DNA of 64,000 nt from Brucella anthropi ATCC 49188. GTDB lineage: Bacteria > Pseudomonadota > Alphaproteobacteria > Rhizobiales > Rhizobiaceae. The first letter of the stretch is position 1. Each line of letters opens with the position of its first letter. A program made the position numbers and the translations under genes. The stretch spans positions 2,823,298 to 2,887,297 of the forward strand of contig NC_009667.1 in NCBI RefSeq assembly GCF_000017405.1, in the 5' to 3' direction. This document shows positions 28,196-39,082 of this stretch, one piece after another. The notes below the pieces were generated by a model. That model did not search any database. It saw only the letters and a program-made list of their open reading frames with translations, and was not told the origin of the DNA.

Positions 28196-29620
28196 TCAGT
28201 TGTCCTTCGTTGCGTTGCGGGCGATAGCAAGTCCCGTTTCCAGAAGCGTCTCGGCCTGGCTCTCGTCTGAAGCTTCCACATAGCATCGCAGTTCCGGTGC
28301 ATTGCCGGAAGCGCGATAATGAATTGCATTACCGGAACGGAAGAAGAGTTTCACGCCGTCTATCGTTTCGGAGCGGACAATCGGATCGTCCATCTGAAAC
28401 AGTGCACTTCGCTTCGCCTCATTCTTCAACAGGGACAAAAACGCGAGGCTCTGTTCCTGCGGGACGTTCTGCAGCCTGTCGCTGAGAGCAACACGGAAAT
28501 GGAAGCGGGCTGCGATTTCGGACAATGGCTTGCCAAGCTCCTTGACGGAACCAAGACTGCTGAGAATTGGCAGCAACGCATCGCGGGTCGAAAGCGCAGT
28601 CAATGTGCGATTGTCCCGGCTGATATCCGTGCCCAGCAACACACCGCCATTGGCCTCAAAGCCGACCACCGCTGATATGCCCGAGGCGATGACCTGCGCC
28701 ATGCCTTCGATGACATAGGGCGACCCCACCCGTGTTCTGATGACGCGCTCGAAATTTTCTTCAAGAGCGGAGTTGGACGTCACCGGCGTCACAATCGTTT
28801 TGACGCCAAGCCAGTCGGCAGTGATCGCCCCCACCAGATCGCCCCGAACGAAGCGGCCCTTCTCATCCGCGATCAACGGGCGGTCGGCATCACCATCCGT
28901 GGAAACAATGGCGTCAAAGCGGCTTTCCTTCGCCCACTGGTCGAGAAGTTCGATATCCTCGGAGCGCAAAGCTTCCGTATCGACTGGCACAAATACATCG
29001 GATCGACCGAGCGGTACGGCTTCTGCGCCAAGCTCGGTGAGGATACGGATAATGAGATCACGCGCCACAGACGAATGCTGATAGACCCCGACGCGCAAGC
29101 CGCGAAGGCTCTCAAGTCCGACAAAATCAACATAACGCTTCACATAGCGGTCGATTGCATCACTGCTAAGGGGCACATCATGCAGATGACGAAAGGCATG
29201 ATTTTCTGGCAGAGCGGCATAGATCGCGCTGATGGCGCTCTCGTCATTCTTGTCGATTTCTCCGTCATTGCGATAGAACTTAAGCCCGTTGCGGTCGTCC
29301 GGAATATGGCTGCCCGTAACCATGATGCATGGCGCTTGCTGCGAAATCGCAAAGTGGCTCAAAGCCGGGGTTGGCAGAACACCACAATCGACCGGCTGAA
29401 ACCCCGCATCCTCGATTGCCGCCATGCAAAGTGCTGCAATAGCCGGACTGGATGGGCGAAGGTCTTGACCAACGAAAACCTTGTCGCCCTTCTGCAGCTT
29501 TCCAGCTTTCAACAGCATTTCAACGAAAGCAAGAGAATAGGCATAAGCGGGCAAACCATTCAGTTCGTTCGCCAATCCCCTCAGACCGCTTGTGCCAAAT
29601 TTAAGGGATGTGCCGCTCAT
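28196..29620 (-). CDS. manB: phosphomannomutase
   Basis: 474 residues. N-terminal KFGTSGLRGLANELNG, active-site phosphoserine loop in IMVTGSHIPDDRNGLKFY, metal loop DGDADRPLIADEKG, and the sugar-binding region FEANGGVLLG. It converts mannose-6-phosphate to mannose-1-phosphate, the substrate of ManC. First gene of the manB-manC-otsB-otsA run. A 37-base inverted repeat lies upstream. Confidence 0.93.
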   Translation of the reverse strand: MSGTSLKFGTSGLRGLANELNGLPAYAYSLAFVEMLLKAGKLQKGDKVFVGQDLRPSSPAIAALCMAAIEDAGFQPVDCGVLPTPALSHFAISQQAPCIMVTGSHIPDDRNGLKFYRNDGEIDKNDESAISAIYAALPENHAFRHLHDVPLSSDAIDRYVKRYVDFVGLESLRGLRVGVYQHSSVARDLIIRILTELGAEAVPLGRSDVFVPVDTEALRSEDIELLDQWAKESRFDAIVSTDGDADRPLIADEKGRFVRGDLVGAITADWLGVKTIVTPVTSNSALEENFERVIRTRVGSPYVIEGMAQVIASGISAVVGFEANGGVLLGTDISRDNRTLTALSTRDALLPILSSLGSVKELGKPLSEIAARFHFRVALSDRLQNVPQEQSLAFLSLLKNEAKRSALFQMDDPIVRSETIDGVKLFFRSGNAIHYRASGNAPELRCYVEASDESQAETLLETGLAIARNATKDN

Positions 29621-29722
29621 GCTTTCCGCCAGTTCTTTTCCAATGTCAAAGAAGTAACGCCCGCAAGCGCCCCCCAGCTCAAAAGTTTTATCATCTTATA
29701 ACGTGAACCTGAAAACTATGAT

Positions 29723-29759
29723 CCCCACAATGGTGCAATCATATGCACCTTATTGTGGG
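29723..29759. repeat. inverted repeat upstream of manB
   Basis: CCCACAATGGTGCA pairs with TGCACCTTATTGTGGG (one bulge) around ATCATA, about 100 bases before the manB start. It could be an operator or a promoter-proximal hairpin. Confidence 0.55.
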
Positions 29760-29842
29760 TCATAATCCGTATAGGCAGGCAATTTCAAATCCTTAACGCA
29801 GTCTGCGTTAATAATTGCTGTGGAGTTTGGCACGTTGTTCTA

Positions 29843-30889
29843 GAGCGTTTCCCTTTCAAGTTGGATCATATCCGCACGAGTTGAAGTAATTCTGAGCCTC
29901 TTGCGGTTCGATGAGTTCAACCATCTGACCGATGCGATCCCAAAGCCCATTGACTGTTCTCTCGGCAGCCTTTCGTAAAAGCGCCTTCAGCTTGGAGAAG
30001 GCCTTTTCGATCGGGTTGAAGTCTGGACTGTAAGGTGGAAGGAACATCATTGTCGCGCCGACCGCCTCGATCAATTCTCTTGCTGCCGGTCGTTTGTGGC
30101 TGGACAGATTATCGAGGATGACAATATCACCTGGTTTCAATGTTGGAACCAACACCTGAGCGACATACGCCTCGAACCAATCACCGTTGATGGGGCCGTC
30201 GATGACAAGTGGCGCGACCATTCCCGTATTGCGCAGCCCCGCAACCAACGTGGTCGTTTTGCGATGGCCGTGAGGAAAACCCATTCGCAACCGCTCACCC
30301 TTGCGGCACCGCCCATGACTACGGGCCATATTGGTCGCTGTCCAGGTCTCATCGATGAACACGAGCCGCTCTGGATCGAGATCAAGTTGCTCCTCGAACC
30401 AGCATTGCCGCTTTTCCAGAACGTCTGGACGGCTTTGCTCTACAGCATGGCCAGTCTTTTTTTACGCGTTTGTTCGTGCCGGACAAGAAAGCGGTGCAGT
30501 GCCGACTTGCTGATTATGATGCCTTGGGCGGCCAAATCACTGCGAAGTTCGAAGAGAGTACCGTCCCTGTGTTCGGCGAGCCAGATCATGATCTGATCAG
30601 CATGAGCTTCTGTCTTGTGAGAATTGCGGTCGCCGCCCAGTGGACCGGGTCGAACATTTCCCTGCTGGAGTTGAAGGTTACGCCAACGGCTAACGCTGGC
30701 TGCGCTTACACCGAAACGCTCAGCAGCCTCTCGATGCGATGCACCGCCATCAACGGCAGCAACTACACGTATTCGAAGATCAATGGAAAGGGCTCGCGAC
30801 ATATCTGCCGACCTCCATCGGCAGATAGCTTGAATCAGAAAGTAACTGATTTGCAAAGCCTGCTGATTCAATCAGGCAGGGAAACGCTC
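29843..30889 (-). mobile_element. IS630-family element
   Basis: About 1047 bp. Ends are GAGCGTTTCCC and GGGAAACGCTC with TA on both outer sides (29841-29842 and 30890-30891), the TA duplication expected of IS630/Tc1-type elements. Confidence 0.9.
29856..30871 (-). CDS. IS630 transposase, two frames joined by -1 slip
   Basis: The first frame (30440-30871, 143 residues) carries the HTH domain (GGASHREAAERFGVSAASVS). It stops shortly after a run of seven A's (minus strand of 30457-30463) at QTRKKRLAML. Slipping back one base in that run continues as KTGHAVEQSRPDVLEKRQCW and joins the DDE frame that ends at 29856, with FIDETWTATNMA, VILDNLSSHK and FLPPYSPDFNPIEKAFSKLK. The joined protein is of normal IS630 size. 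Programmed frameshifting is known in this family, so the element may be active; simple mutation is the alternative. Confidence 0.85.
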
Positions 30890-31105
30890 TAATCGCGATG
30901 GAATTGACGCGCTCTTAAGTACTGAAATGGGCCGCGTGATCTTGCCCACCGGGACGCCTGGATTCCCAGCCAGACCAAATTCCTCAATGATTTCAATAAA
31001 TCATTTTTTCGCATTCGCCAAATGTGTCATAGGTTTGTGCTACAGTTGGCGCACAGCGTCAAGAGTGCTTACCAAGCGGAAATTATAACTGTGGTAAGCG
31101 AAAAA

Positions 31106-31135
31106 CGCGGCACCGTTCGCCGAACGATGCCGCGC
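31106..31135 (-). terminator. terminator of the rfb operon
   Basis: GCGGCACCGTTCG and CGAACGATGCCGC pair, followed on the minus strand by TTTTT, about 25 bases past the rfbD stop. Confidence 0.85.
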
Positions 31136-31158
31136 TGAGAATTTCTGATGTCAAAACG

Positions 31159-32037
31159 TTAGATCAGTCTGGCCACTACATCGCGTAATGATGACTTCCA
31201 ATGCGGTGCGGACCAGTTAAACACCTGTTGGAATTTAGCAGTCGACAGGCGGGAGTTGGCAGGGCGTACCGCTTTAGTCGGATAATCGGCTGTCGTAATA
31301 TCTGTAACATTCGCAGTCGGTCCGCCGAGCGTGGCGCTTTCATCGAATATGGCGCGCGCAAAGCTACTCCAGTTTGTATTGCCCATACCAACCAGATGAT
31401 AAACACCATAAGCTGAAAAGTCTGGCGTAGCCGCCAAATGGTCGGCGACTTGGATAATCGCATCGGCGATATCAAGAGCACTAGTCGGATTACCCCATTG
31501 GTCGGAAACAACCGAGAGAGCATCTCGCGTCTCTGCGAGCTTCAACATCGTCTTGACAAAATTCTTGCCAAAGGGGCTATAAACCCACGCCGTTCGCATA
31601 ATGATGTGTTGCGGATTGGATTGTGCAACCAGACGCTCGCCTTCAAGCTTGGAGCTACCATAAACACCGCGAGGTCCGGTGGCGTCCGTTTCAACGTACG
31701 GTTCGTCAGCGTCGCCCGCAAAAACATAATCCGTCGACAGATGGATGACGGGAGCACCGCAGGCCTTCGCGGCTTCGGCAACTACTTCAGCGCCAGTGGC
31801 ATTCGCCGCAAACGCAAGTTCCTTGTTATCCTCGGCCAAATCCACCGCAGTGTATGCGGCAGCGGACACGACGATGTCGGGCTTGATCGCCGCGATGGCA
31901 CTGCGCACTGTGTCCGGCTTTGCCAGATCCAGTTCCGGGCGACCCAACGCAATCACCTCAAGATCGGAACGTTGAGCTGCCTTCTCAAGAAGGCTCTGAA
32001 CAACCTGCCCTTCCCGCCCGGTCACAAGGATTTTCAT
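31159..32037 (-). CDS. rfbD: dTDP-4-dehydrorhamnose reductase
   Basis: 292 residues of the SDR superfamily. NADPH-binding [20 protein letters not shown], the substrate-binding [20 protein letters not shown] and the catalytic YGSSKLEGE are present. It makes dTDP-L-rhamnose in the last of the four Rml steps. Last gene of the unit rfbA-rfbC-rfbB-rfbD; its start overlaps the end of rfbB by four bases. Confidence 0.95.
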   Translation of the reverse strand: MKILVTGREGQVVQSLLEKAAQRSDLEVIALGRPELDLAKPDTVRSAIAAIKPDIVVSAAAYTAVDLAEDNKELAFAANATGAEVVAEAAKACGAPVIHLSTDYVFAGDADEPYVETDATGPRGVYGSSKLEGERLVAQSNPQHIIMRTAWVYSPFGKNFVKTMLKLAETRDALSVVSDQWGNPTSALDIADAIIQVADHLAATPDFSAYGVYHLVGMGNTNWSSFARAIFDESATLGGPTANVTDITTADYPTKAVRPANSRLSTAKFQQVFNWSAPHWKSSLRDVVARLI

Positions 32038-33110
32038 GCCTTGGCCCCTTTTGCTGACGTGCTACCCAGACGCTCACCAGCGTATGTACCGCTGCGGATC
32101 GGCTCCCACCACCATGCATTATCGAGATACCATTGAATAGTTTTTTCCAATCCCGTCTCGAAGCTTTCCTGCGGCTTCCAGCCCAATTCACGTTCAATCT
32201 TCGAAGCGTCAATCGCATAGCGGCGGTCATGACCAGGTCGATCTGTCACGAAGGTTATCAGATCAGCGTAGCTCTTACCGTTTGCACGAGGCCGCTTCTT
32301 GTCGAGGATAGCGCAGATCGTTTCAACGACACTAAGATTGGTACGCTCTGCACGCCCACCGATATTGTAGCTTTCGCCCAGCTTACCCGTTGTTGCAACG
32401 AGTGCCAAGGCGCGCGCATGGTCCTCGACGTAGAGCCAGTCACGGACATTTGCCCCTGCCCCATAAACCGGCAGTGGCTTTTCATCGAGCGCGTTAAGAA
32501 TGACGAGCGGGATCAGCTTTTCCGGAAAATGGAACGGCCCATAATTATTCGAGCAATTGGTGAGCACTACCGGCAAACCATAAGTTTCATGCCAAGCGCG
32601 CACCAGATGATCGGATGCGGCTTTTGAAGCCGAATACGGTGAGGACGGCTGATAGGGGGTTTCTTCGGTGAAGATGCCGCTATCGAACGGCAGATCGCCA
32701 AACACTTCATCCGTCGAGATGTGGTGGAAGCGGAAGTTCGACTTGCGCGACTCCGGCAGTTCTCGCCAATAAGCAAGTGCCGCATTGAGCAAACGGAACG
32801 TTCCGACGATATTCGTCTCAATGAATGCACCCGGACCATCGATTGAACGGTCTACGTGGCTTTCCGCCGCCAAATGCATGACCACATCGATTTCGTGGGC
32901 GCGCAATGCTTCCAGAACGCTCGTGTCGTCACAAATATCGGCTTCAAGAAAGCTGTAATTTGGGTGGTTTTCGATCTGGCGAAGTGATGCCAGATTACCC
33001 GCATAGGTCAGTTTATCGAGGTTGACGACATTGACCTTCGGATCAGAAGCCAGATGCCGACAGACGGCCGAACCAATGAACCCTGCTCCACCGGTAACGA
33101 GAATATTCAT
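32034..33110 (-). CDS. rfbB: dTDP-glucose 4,6-dehydratase
   Basis: 358 residues of the extended SDR type. NAD-binding [20 protein letters not shown], the substrate-handling [20 protein letters not shown] and the catalytic [15 protein letters not shown] are standard for RmlB. It carries out the second step of dTDP-L-rhamnose synthesis. It starts nine bases after rfbC ends. Confidence 0.96.
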   Translation of the reverse strand: MNILVTGGAGFIGSAVCRHLASDPKVNVVNLDKLTYAGNLASLRQIENHPNYSFLEADICDDTSVLEALRAHEIDVVMHLAAESHVDRSIDGPGAFIETNIVGTFRLLNAALAYWRELPESRKSNFRFHHISTDEVFGDLPFDSGIFTEETPYQPSSPYSASKAASDHLVRAWHETYGLPVVLTNCSNNYGPFHFPEKLIPLVILNALDEKPLPVYGAGANVRDWLYVEDHARALALVATTGKLGESYNIGGRAERTNLSVVETICAILDKKRPRANGKSYADLITFVTDRPGHDRRYAIDASKIERELGWKPQESFETGLEKTIQWYLDNAWWWEPIRSGTYAGERLGSTSAKGAKA

Positions 33111-33119
33111 ATCACTTCC

Positions 33120-33674
33120 TCAAGCAAAAACTTCTGCGTCGGCAAGCAGCGGTGCCTTGCTATCCTTATCGGAAAGCTGGACGCCTGACGATGCTATTGG
33201 CCAATCGATACCGATGGCAGAGTCATCAAACCGGATCGAGCGGTCATGCTCCGGCGAATAGTAATCCGTGACCTTGTAGATAACCTCGGTGTTTTCAACG
33301 AGTGTCATGAAGCCGTGTGCAAAGCCCTTCGGTACCAGAATCTGGTTCCACTTTTCAGCGGACACCTCCAGCGCGACCCACTTCCCGAATGTTGGCGAAC
33401 TTTTGCGGATATCGACCGCAACATCCAGAATTGCACCACGCGTAACACGCACCAGTTTGTCCTGTGCAAATGGTAGCAACTGATAGTGAAGCCCACGCAC
33501 AACACCCTTGGCAGCCGAATAAGAATGATTGTCCTGAACAAAAGTCAGATCAATACCAGCCTCCGCGAATGATTTCGCATTGTAGGTCTCGGAAAAAAAG
33601 CCACGGTCATCACCAAATTTACGCGGGCTGACCTCGAAAACGCCGTCTAAACCTAAGGGACGAACTTGCATCAA
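33120..33674 (-). CDS. rfbC: dTDP-4-dehydrorhamnose 3,5-epimerase
   Basis: 184 residues of the RmlC cupin family. The catalytic His region ([20 protein letters not shown]), the [20 protein letters not shown] stretch and the [20 protein letters not shown] signature are all present. It does the third step of dTDP-L-rhamnose synthesis. It overlaps rfbA by four bases. Confidence 0.95.
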   Translation of the reverse strand: MMQVRPLGLDGVFEVSPRKFGDDRGFFSETYNAKSFAEAGIDLTFVQDNHSYSAAKGVVRGLHYQLLPFAQDKLVRVTRGAILDVAVDIRKSSPTFGKWVALEVSAEKWNQILVPKGFAHGFMTLVENTEVIYKVTDYYSPEHDRSIRFDDSAIGIDWPIASSGVQLSDKDSKAPLLADAEVFA

Positions 33675-34552
33675 TCTTTTCCTAATTCTGCAACACGACG
33701 ACGAAGATATGCAGCATATTCAGTTTTACCAAGCTTGGCCGCGCGTTCGAGCACAGCTTCACCACTCAGCCACCCTTTATCCAAGCCAATTTCTTCTGGA
33801 CAAGCGATCTTAATACCCTGCCGCTTTTCTATAGTCCGGACAAATGATGATGCTTCGTGGAGGCTGTCATGCGTCCCCGTATCGAGCCACGCGTATCCCC
33901 GTCCGAAACGTTGAACATTCAGCTCTCCGCGTTCGAGATACACGTTGTTCACCGTGGTGATTTCAAGTTCGCCACGAGCGGAAGGCTTGATCGAACGTGC
34001 AATGTCGACCACTTTGTTGTCGTAGAAATAGAGACCAGTTACAGCCCAATGGGACCTTGGTTTTTCAGGCTTTTCTTCAATCGAGATTGCCTGTCCGGTC
34101 TTGCTATCAAATTCCACCACGCCATAGCGTTGCGGGTCATCCACCCGATAAGCAAAAACAGTTCCACCCTTCATCGGCTGAGAGGAGAGTTGCGAAAGAT
34201 TCGAAAGACCGTCACCAAAATAAATGTTGTCGCCGAGGATCATTGCAACGCTATCATCGCCGATAAACTCTCTACCAATGATGAAAGCTTCTGCCAGACC
34301 GTTCGGATGAGCCTGTTCTGCATACGAGAAATTCACACCGAACTCATGACCGTCACCGAGTAATTTCTGAAATAGAGGCAAATCATGCGGTGTCGAAATG
34401 ACCAGAATATCCTGGATGCCCGCCAGCATGAGCACGCTTAGGGGATAATAGATCATAGGTTTGTCATAAATCGGTAGAATCTGTTTTGAGACCGCGATTG
34501 TTAAAGGGAACAACCTCGTACCACTACCCCCAGCGAGAATAATCCCTTTCAT
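33671..34552 (-). CDS. rfbA: glucose-1-phosphate thymidylyltransferase
   Basis: 293 residues. Nucleotide-binding [20 protein letters not shown], followed by [17 protein letters not shown] and [15 protein letters not shown], the standard RmlA motifs. It makes dTDP-glucose from glucose-1-phosphate and dTTP and is the first gene of the rml unit. Divergent from the glycosyltransferase gene at 34674; the AT-rich 120 bases between them must hold promoters for both. Confidence 0.96.
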   Translation of the reverse strand: MKGIILAGGSGTRLFPLTIAVSKQILPIYDKPMIYYPLSVLMLAGIQDILVISTPHDLPLFQKLLGDGHEFGVNFSYAEQAHPNGLAEAFIIGREFIGDDSVAMILGDNIYFGDGLSNLSQLSSQPMKGGTVFAYRVDDPQRYGVVEFDSKTGQAISIEEKPEKPRSHWAVTGLYFYDNKVVDIARSIKPSARGELEITTVNNVYLERGELNVQRFGRGYAWLDTGTHDSLHEASSFVRTIEKRQGIKIACPEEIGLDKGWLSGEAVLERAAKLGKTEYAAYLRRRVAELGKD

Positions 34553-34673
34553 CCGATTCCAACTCCTATCATCTTACTTCTTTTGTTTCGTTCATATAAT
34601 CACCTAATATGCCTAAGATGATGGCATCGTTTTGACGACGCCCGGCCTACCTAGCGAACCGAGAATTTAAAGA

Positions 34674-35510
34674 ATGACCTATAATGTTTTAGCTGCGGAT
34701 CCTCAAATCAACAAGCAGCCATTGCTAACGATTTCAATTGTTACGTTTAATCCTGATTTTGATGAGCTTAAAAAAACTCTGGATAGCTTGAAAGTTACGC
34801 TCAAACAGTTCGTACCCGGATCCTTATCAATTACAATCGTTGACAATTCCGTTAATAATGAGGTTGCTTCGTTTCTGCGACGCGAATATCCAGATTTACC
34901 CATCACGTTAGTGCAGGGACAAGGCAACATCGGCTTTGGCCGAGCCCACAATATTGCAATTCAACAGATGGGTGAATTTCATCTAATTCTCAATCCAGAC
35001 ATTCAACTAGCACCAGATGCACTAGTCAGCGCATTAACTTTCATGAGAGCCAATGAAAACTGTGGATTGTTGAGCCCGTATGCAGTTTGGCCGAATGGGC
35101 AAAGACAATATCTTTGCAAGCGCTATCCGGCAGTATTCGATTTGATACTAAGAGGCTTCGCCCCCAGAAAAATCCGCTCACTCTTCTCTGCACGTTTAGG
35201 GCGATATGAGATGCAAACTGAAACACAAGAGGATACCTATTGGCACCCCCCTATTGTAAGTGGGTGTTTCATGTTTTTTAGAAGCACTATTTTAAGAAAA
35301 GCAGGAGGGTTTAGTAATAATTTCTTTTTATATTTTGAAGATTTTGACCTTTCGTTAAGAGTGCATAAGATCGCCGATACGGCTTATGTGCCGACAGTCC
35401 GAGTAATCCATGCAGGCGGGCACGCCTCAACGAAGGGTTTCTGGCATATAAAAATATTTATCCAGTCCGCGATCACCTTTTATAGAGCATATGGAGTTAA
35501 ACTGTTCTAA
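34674..35510 (+). CDS. family 2 glycosyltransferase
   Basis: 278 residues of the GT-A fold, no membrane segment. The core is ISIVTFNPDFDELKKTLDSL at the start, the donor-site HLILNPDIQLAPDALVSAL with the metal-binding NPD, and an ED-containing FFLYFEDFDLSLRVHKIADT near the C-terminus. The NPDI/FEDFDL pair is typical of rhamnosyltransferases of the WbbL type, and the neighbouring rml genes fit that donor; the specificity remains inference. Base use is visibly AT-richer than in genes before 31 kb, as for the other glycosyltransferases here. Confidence 0.85.
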   Translation: MTYNVLAADPQINKQPLLTISIVTFNPDFDELKKTLDSLKVTLKQFVPGSLSITIVDNSVNNEVASFLRREYPDLPITLVQGQGNIGFGRAHNIAIQQMGEFHLILNPDIQLAPDALVSALTFMRANENCGLLSPYAVWPNGQRQYLCKRYPAVFDLILRGFAPRKIRSLFSARLGRYEMQTETQEDTYWHPPIVSGCFMFFRSTILRKAGGFSNNFFLYFEDFDLSLRVHKIADTAYVPTVRVIHAGGHASTKGFWHIKIFIQSAITFYRAYGVKLF

Positions 35511-35584
35511 TTTTTGGGATTATCGTGCCCATGCATTCCAATCCAAAAAAACCAACGGCAGGCCTTGACCTACTGCCGGGTTCG

Positions 35585-35685
35585 TGGACACCGAGATAAG
35601 GCGCTTAACGGAACTGGAGAGTTGGAATGCGAAGAACGAAGTTCAGCCGCGAGTTCAAGCTTGAGACAGAAGTCTCATGTTGTTT
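35585..35685 (+). pseudogene. IS3-type orfA remnant
   Basis: TGGACACCGAGATAAGGCGC looks like an IS3-type end. ATG at 35627 then reads MRRTKFSREFKLE, the normal start of an IS3-group OrfA, before degenerating (TEVSC). The IS66 element is inserted directly after it. A hairpin (CGGCAG...CTGCCG) sits just upstream at 35561-35583. Confidence 0.6.
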
Positions 35686-35791
35686 GTAAGCGGTCACGGC
35701 TTCCCACGTAGCGCTGACGGGTAGGATCGGTTCATTCTTTCTGCGTGAATCATGCGGAGAGTCATATGAACGAACATATGTCTGATACTAA

Positions 35792-36729
35792 GAGTCTGTC
35801 CGGAAAGTTATTCATTTTGAACAAAGCTTTCTCAGCATGAGGCGGATCGAGGCCAATTTGAGGAAAGCGAGGGCGTTGCGGGTGAGGTTCTCGAAGTCCT
35901 TGGCCAACCTGCGGCATCGGCCCAGCCACGCGAAAGTCCGTTCGACCACCCAACGCCTCGGCAGAACCTCAAATCCCTTGGCGACATCAGATCGCTTGAT
36001 GATGGCGGTCGCAACCCCAGGCATGGCCTTCTTCTGACCCTTGGCGAAGATGGGGCCCTGATAACCGCCATCAGCGAACAGCTTCTTCAAAAAAGGATAA
36101 CGCCCAAACAGCGTCTTCAGAACCAGAACGCCGCCGTCGCGATCCTGGATGTCGGCCGGATGGACCAACGCATGCAGCAAAAGCCCTACCGTATCGACGA
36201 GGATATGGCGCTTCTTGCCTTTGATCTTTTTCCCCGCATCATACCCGCACGGGTCGATACAACGCCCCCTTTTTCAGCGCCTTTGACGCTTTGGCTGTCG
36301 ATGACCGCTGCAGTTGGGCTGGCTTCACGGCCCATGGCTTCCCTACATTTCACGTAGAGTTCCTCGTGTATGCGAGCAAGTGTGCCATCCCAGTTCCATA
36401 GGTCGAAATAGCTAAACAGCGTGCTCCTGGGCGGCAGATCCTTCGGCACAGCTCGCCATTGGCAGCCTGTGCTCAGCACGTAAAGCAGGCCGTTGACAAC
36501 CTCGCGCACATCAACTTCGCGCCTGCGCCCGCCTCGTTTGGCGGGCGGGATCAAAGGCTCGACTAGACCCCATTCCGCGTCCGTCAGATCGCTCGGATAG
36601 CGCAGACCATCACGCTTGTATTTCCCACGGTTCGCTTTCGTCCACATCGCTTCCATGCCTCATCGATTCAGATCAACAACATAGAATCACAACTGATTCA
36701 GATCATTCAACTTCTTTGTGGACCGACAC
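35792..36729 (-). mobile_element. IS5-family element 1 (IS427-like group)
   Basis: 938 bp. Left end GAGTCTGTCCGGAAAG and right end, read inward, GTGTCGGTCCACAAAG; both flanked by TAA (35789-35791, 36730-36732), as is usual in this group. It sits ten codons into the tnpA of IS66 element 1. Confidence 0.9.
35812..36656 (-). CDS. IS5 transposase, two frames with A5G5 slip site
   Basis: The first frame (from 36656) has the N-terminal RYPSDLTDAEWGLVEPLIPP and AAVIDSQSVKGAEKGG, then runs off line. Going back one base at AAAAAGGGGG (minus strand of 36265-36274) gives CIDPCGYDAGKKIKGKKRHI and joins the frame ending at 35812 with LFADGGYQGPIFAKGQKKA, RRWVVERTFAWLGRCRRLAK. The IS427 group of IS5 is known to use frameshifting, so this is probably programmed and not decay. 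Confidence 0.85.
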
Positions 36730-37101
36730 TAAGAACTTCGAAGTTCTCACTGCCGATCCTGTCCGGCTGGCACATAGCCCAGCTCGTCGTTTTCGGCACT
36801 GGTCCCCGGAAGAAAAAGCCAGGATCGTGGCAGAGACACTATTACCTGGTGCCAATGTATCTCAGATAGCCCGTAGTCATGATCTTGATCCCTCGCAGGT
36901 GTTCGCCTGGCGTCGGAAAGCGCTTTCATCGGGGATGATTGCTCCATCCACGGATGAGAAAGAGGCGCCGGTGAAGTTTACCCGTTTTGATGCTGTGAAC
37001 AGTACGGCGGTGGAAATTGTCGTTGGGGATGTGGTGATGCGCGTGGGCAGCAATATTGAACCTCGACAATTGGCGGGTATCATTCGGGCGGTGCGACAGG
37101 C

Positions 37102-37446
37102 ATGATCGCGTCGGGTGTTGTGGTTTACGTGTCGGCTCAGCCAGTCGACTTTCGCAAGGGCGCAGCCTCCTTGATGGCGCTTGTAAGGGACGGCGGTCTC
37201 GATCCGTTCTCCGGTGCGCTTCATGTATTCCGATCGAAGCGGTCGGATCGGCTGAAAATCGTGTGGTGGGATGGCTCCGGGGTATGCCTTTATTCGAAAA
37301 CCCTTGAAGAAACCGGCTTTTGCTGGCCTGGAATATCGGCGGCGCGCATGCGGTTGGATCATTCTCAGCTGATGGCACTTCTGGCTGGCCTTGACTGGAA
37401 GAAAATCCGTCCCGCGCGGGTCAAACGCCCACAGCTGACGGGATGA
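37102..37446 (+). CDS. tnpB: IS66 element 1 TnpB
   Basis: 114 residues; VSAQPVDFRKGAASLMALVR, FRSKRSDRLKIVWWDGSGVC and the ending LLAGLDWKKIRPARVK are typical of the IS66 Orf2 protein, whose exact part in transposition is unknown. Overlaps tnpA by four bases. Confidence 0.95.
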   Translation: MIASGVVVYVSAQPVDFRKGAASLMALVRDGGLDPFSGALHVFRSKRSDRLKIVWWDGSGVCLYSKTLEETGFCWPGISAARMRLDHSQLMALLAGLDWKKIRPARVKRPQLTG

Positions 37447-39082
37447 AATCGTCTTTTTAATTGACCCCGAGAGCATACGAACCCTTTGAAAAACAGGGAT
37501 TTTGTGCTCTATTGTGACGTATGACATCGCCTGTTTCCGCCCTTCCTGATGACGTTGATGCGCTCAAGGCGATGGTCCTCGCGATGGCGAGAGAACAGGC
37601 GGCAAATGAGGAGCGGATCGCTCTGGCGCAAGCCCGGCTTGTGACCTCTGAGGCACAAACAAAAGCAGCGCTGGCCGCCGTTGAAATCGCCGAAGCAGAG
37701 GTTACACGGCTGAAGGCAGTCGAGGCGGCGGCGAACGAGCGGATCGCCAATCTCACGGCGATCATGAAGGTATTGCAACGCACGCAACATGGCACGCGCT
37801 CCGAGCGTCTTCGCCTTGGGGTCAGCGACGAGCAGGTGTCCTTTGCCTTCGAGGAGGTTGAGACGGGACTTGCGGCGCTCCAGCGTGAAATCGATCGGGG
37901 CGGGTCTGGCGACAAGCCGAAGCGCGCACCTCGTCCGCGCAAGGGTTTTGCCGCACACCTTGAACGCATCGAAGAGGTCATCGAGCCGGAAATCCCGGCC
38001 GGATGCGAGGGACTGGAAAAGGTTCTGATTGGTGAGGATCGCTGCGAGCGGCTGGACGTCGTGCCGCCGAAGTTCCGGGTCATCGTGACGCGGCGCCCGA
38101 AATATGCATTCAGAGGTCATGACGGGGTTCTGCAGGCGCTGGCACCGGCGCATATCATCGAAAGCGGCCTGCCGACGGAGCGGCTGCTGGCCTACATCGC
38201 GGTCTCCAAATACGCTGATGGGCTGCCGCTTTATCGCCAGGAAGCGATCTATCTGCGCGATGGTGTCGAGATCAGCCGGAACCTGATGGCGCAATGGATG
38301 GGGCATCTCGGCTTCGAGCTTCAGATATGCGCTGATTATATCCTTGAACGGGTCAAGGAGGGCGAGCGGATCTTCGCCGACGAAACGACCTTGCCCACCC
38401 TGGTGCCCGGCTCAGGAAAGGTTATGAAGGCATGGCTTTGGGCCTATGCCCGAGATGATCGACCCTATGGTGGAACCAGTCCGCCGATGGTGGCCTACCG
38501 GTTTGAAGACAGCCGAGGCACGGAGTGCGTGGCGCGTCATCTCGCCGGGTTTAACGGCATTCTGCAAGTTGACGGATACAACGCCTATACTAGCCTGGCC
38601 GAGGCGCAGGTGAAATCCGGCAACAATGAAACGATCCGGCTCGCCGGATGCTGGGCACATGTGAGGAGAAAGTTCTACAACCTGCACATCACTGGGGTCT
38701 CGCAGGCCGCGACGGATATGGTCATCGCGATGCGCGAGCTTTGGAAGATCGAGGACGAGGTTCGCGGCAAGGACGCCGCGACCCGCGCCGTGCTGCGGCA
38801 GGAAAGGTCCGCGAGTATTGTCGCCGATCTCTTCAAGATATGGGAAACGGAACTCGGCAAGGTCTCGAAAAAATCAAAAACCGCAGAGGCGATCCGCTAT
38901 GCGCTCAAGCGGCGCGAGGCATTGGAGCGCTTCCTAACGGACGGCCGTATCGAAATCGACTCCAACATTGTCGAGCGAGCGATCAGGCCCCAGACAATTA
39001 CGAGAAAAAATAGCCTCTTTGCTGGTAGCGAAGGCGGAGGAAAAACATGGGCAACCCTGGCTACTCTGTAACCGCCCGATTG

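Larger units (their letters stand above)
35766..37105 (+). pseudogene. tnpA: IS66 element 1 tnpA, split by IS5
   Basis: MNEHMSDT (35766-35791) rejoins KNFEVLTADPVRLAHSPARR (from 36733) in frame once the IS5 and one TAA copy are removed. The rest is a normal IS66 TnpA with an HTH (WSPEEKARIVAETLLPGANV, SQIARSHDLDPSQVFAWRRK). Confidence 0.9.

Noticed and set aside
26630..28270. 546-codon plus-strand frame over manC
   Set aside because: Antisense shadow; manC on the other strand has all family motifs.
36265..36274. Frame change in IS5 element 1 as a decayed transposase
   Set aside because: It lies exactly in A5G5, a common slip sequence, and no stop interrupts the joined frame; more likely programmed.
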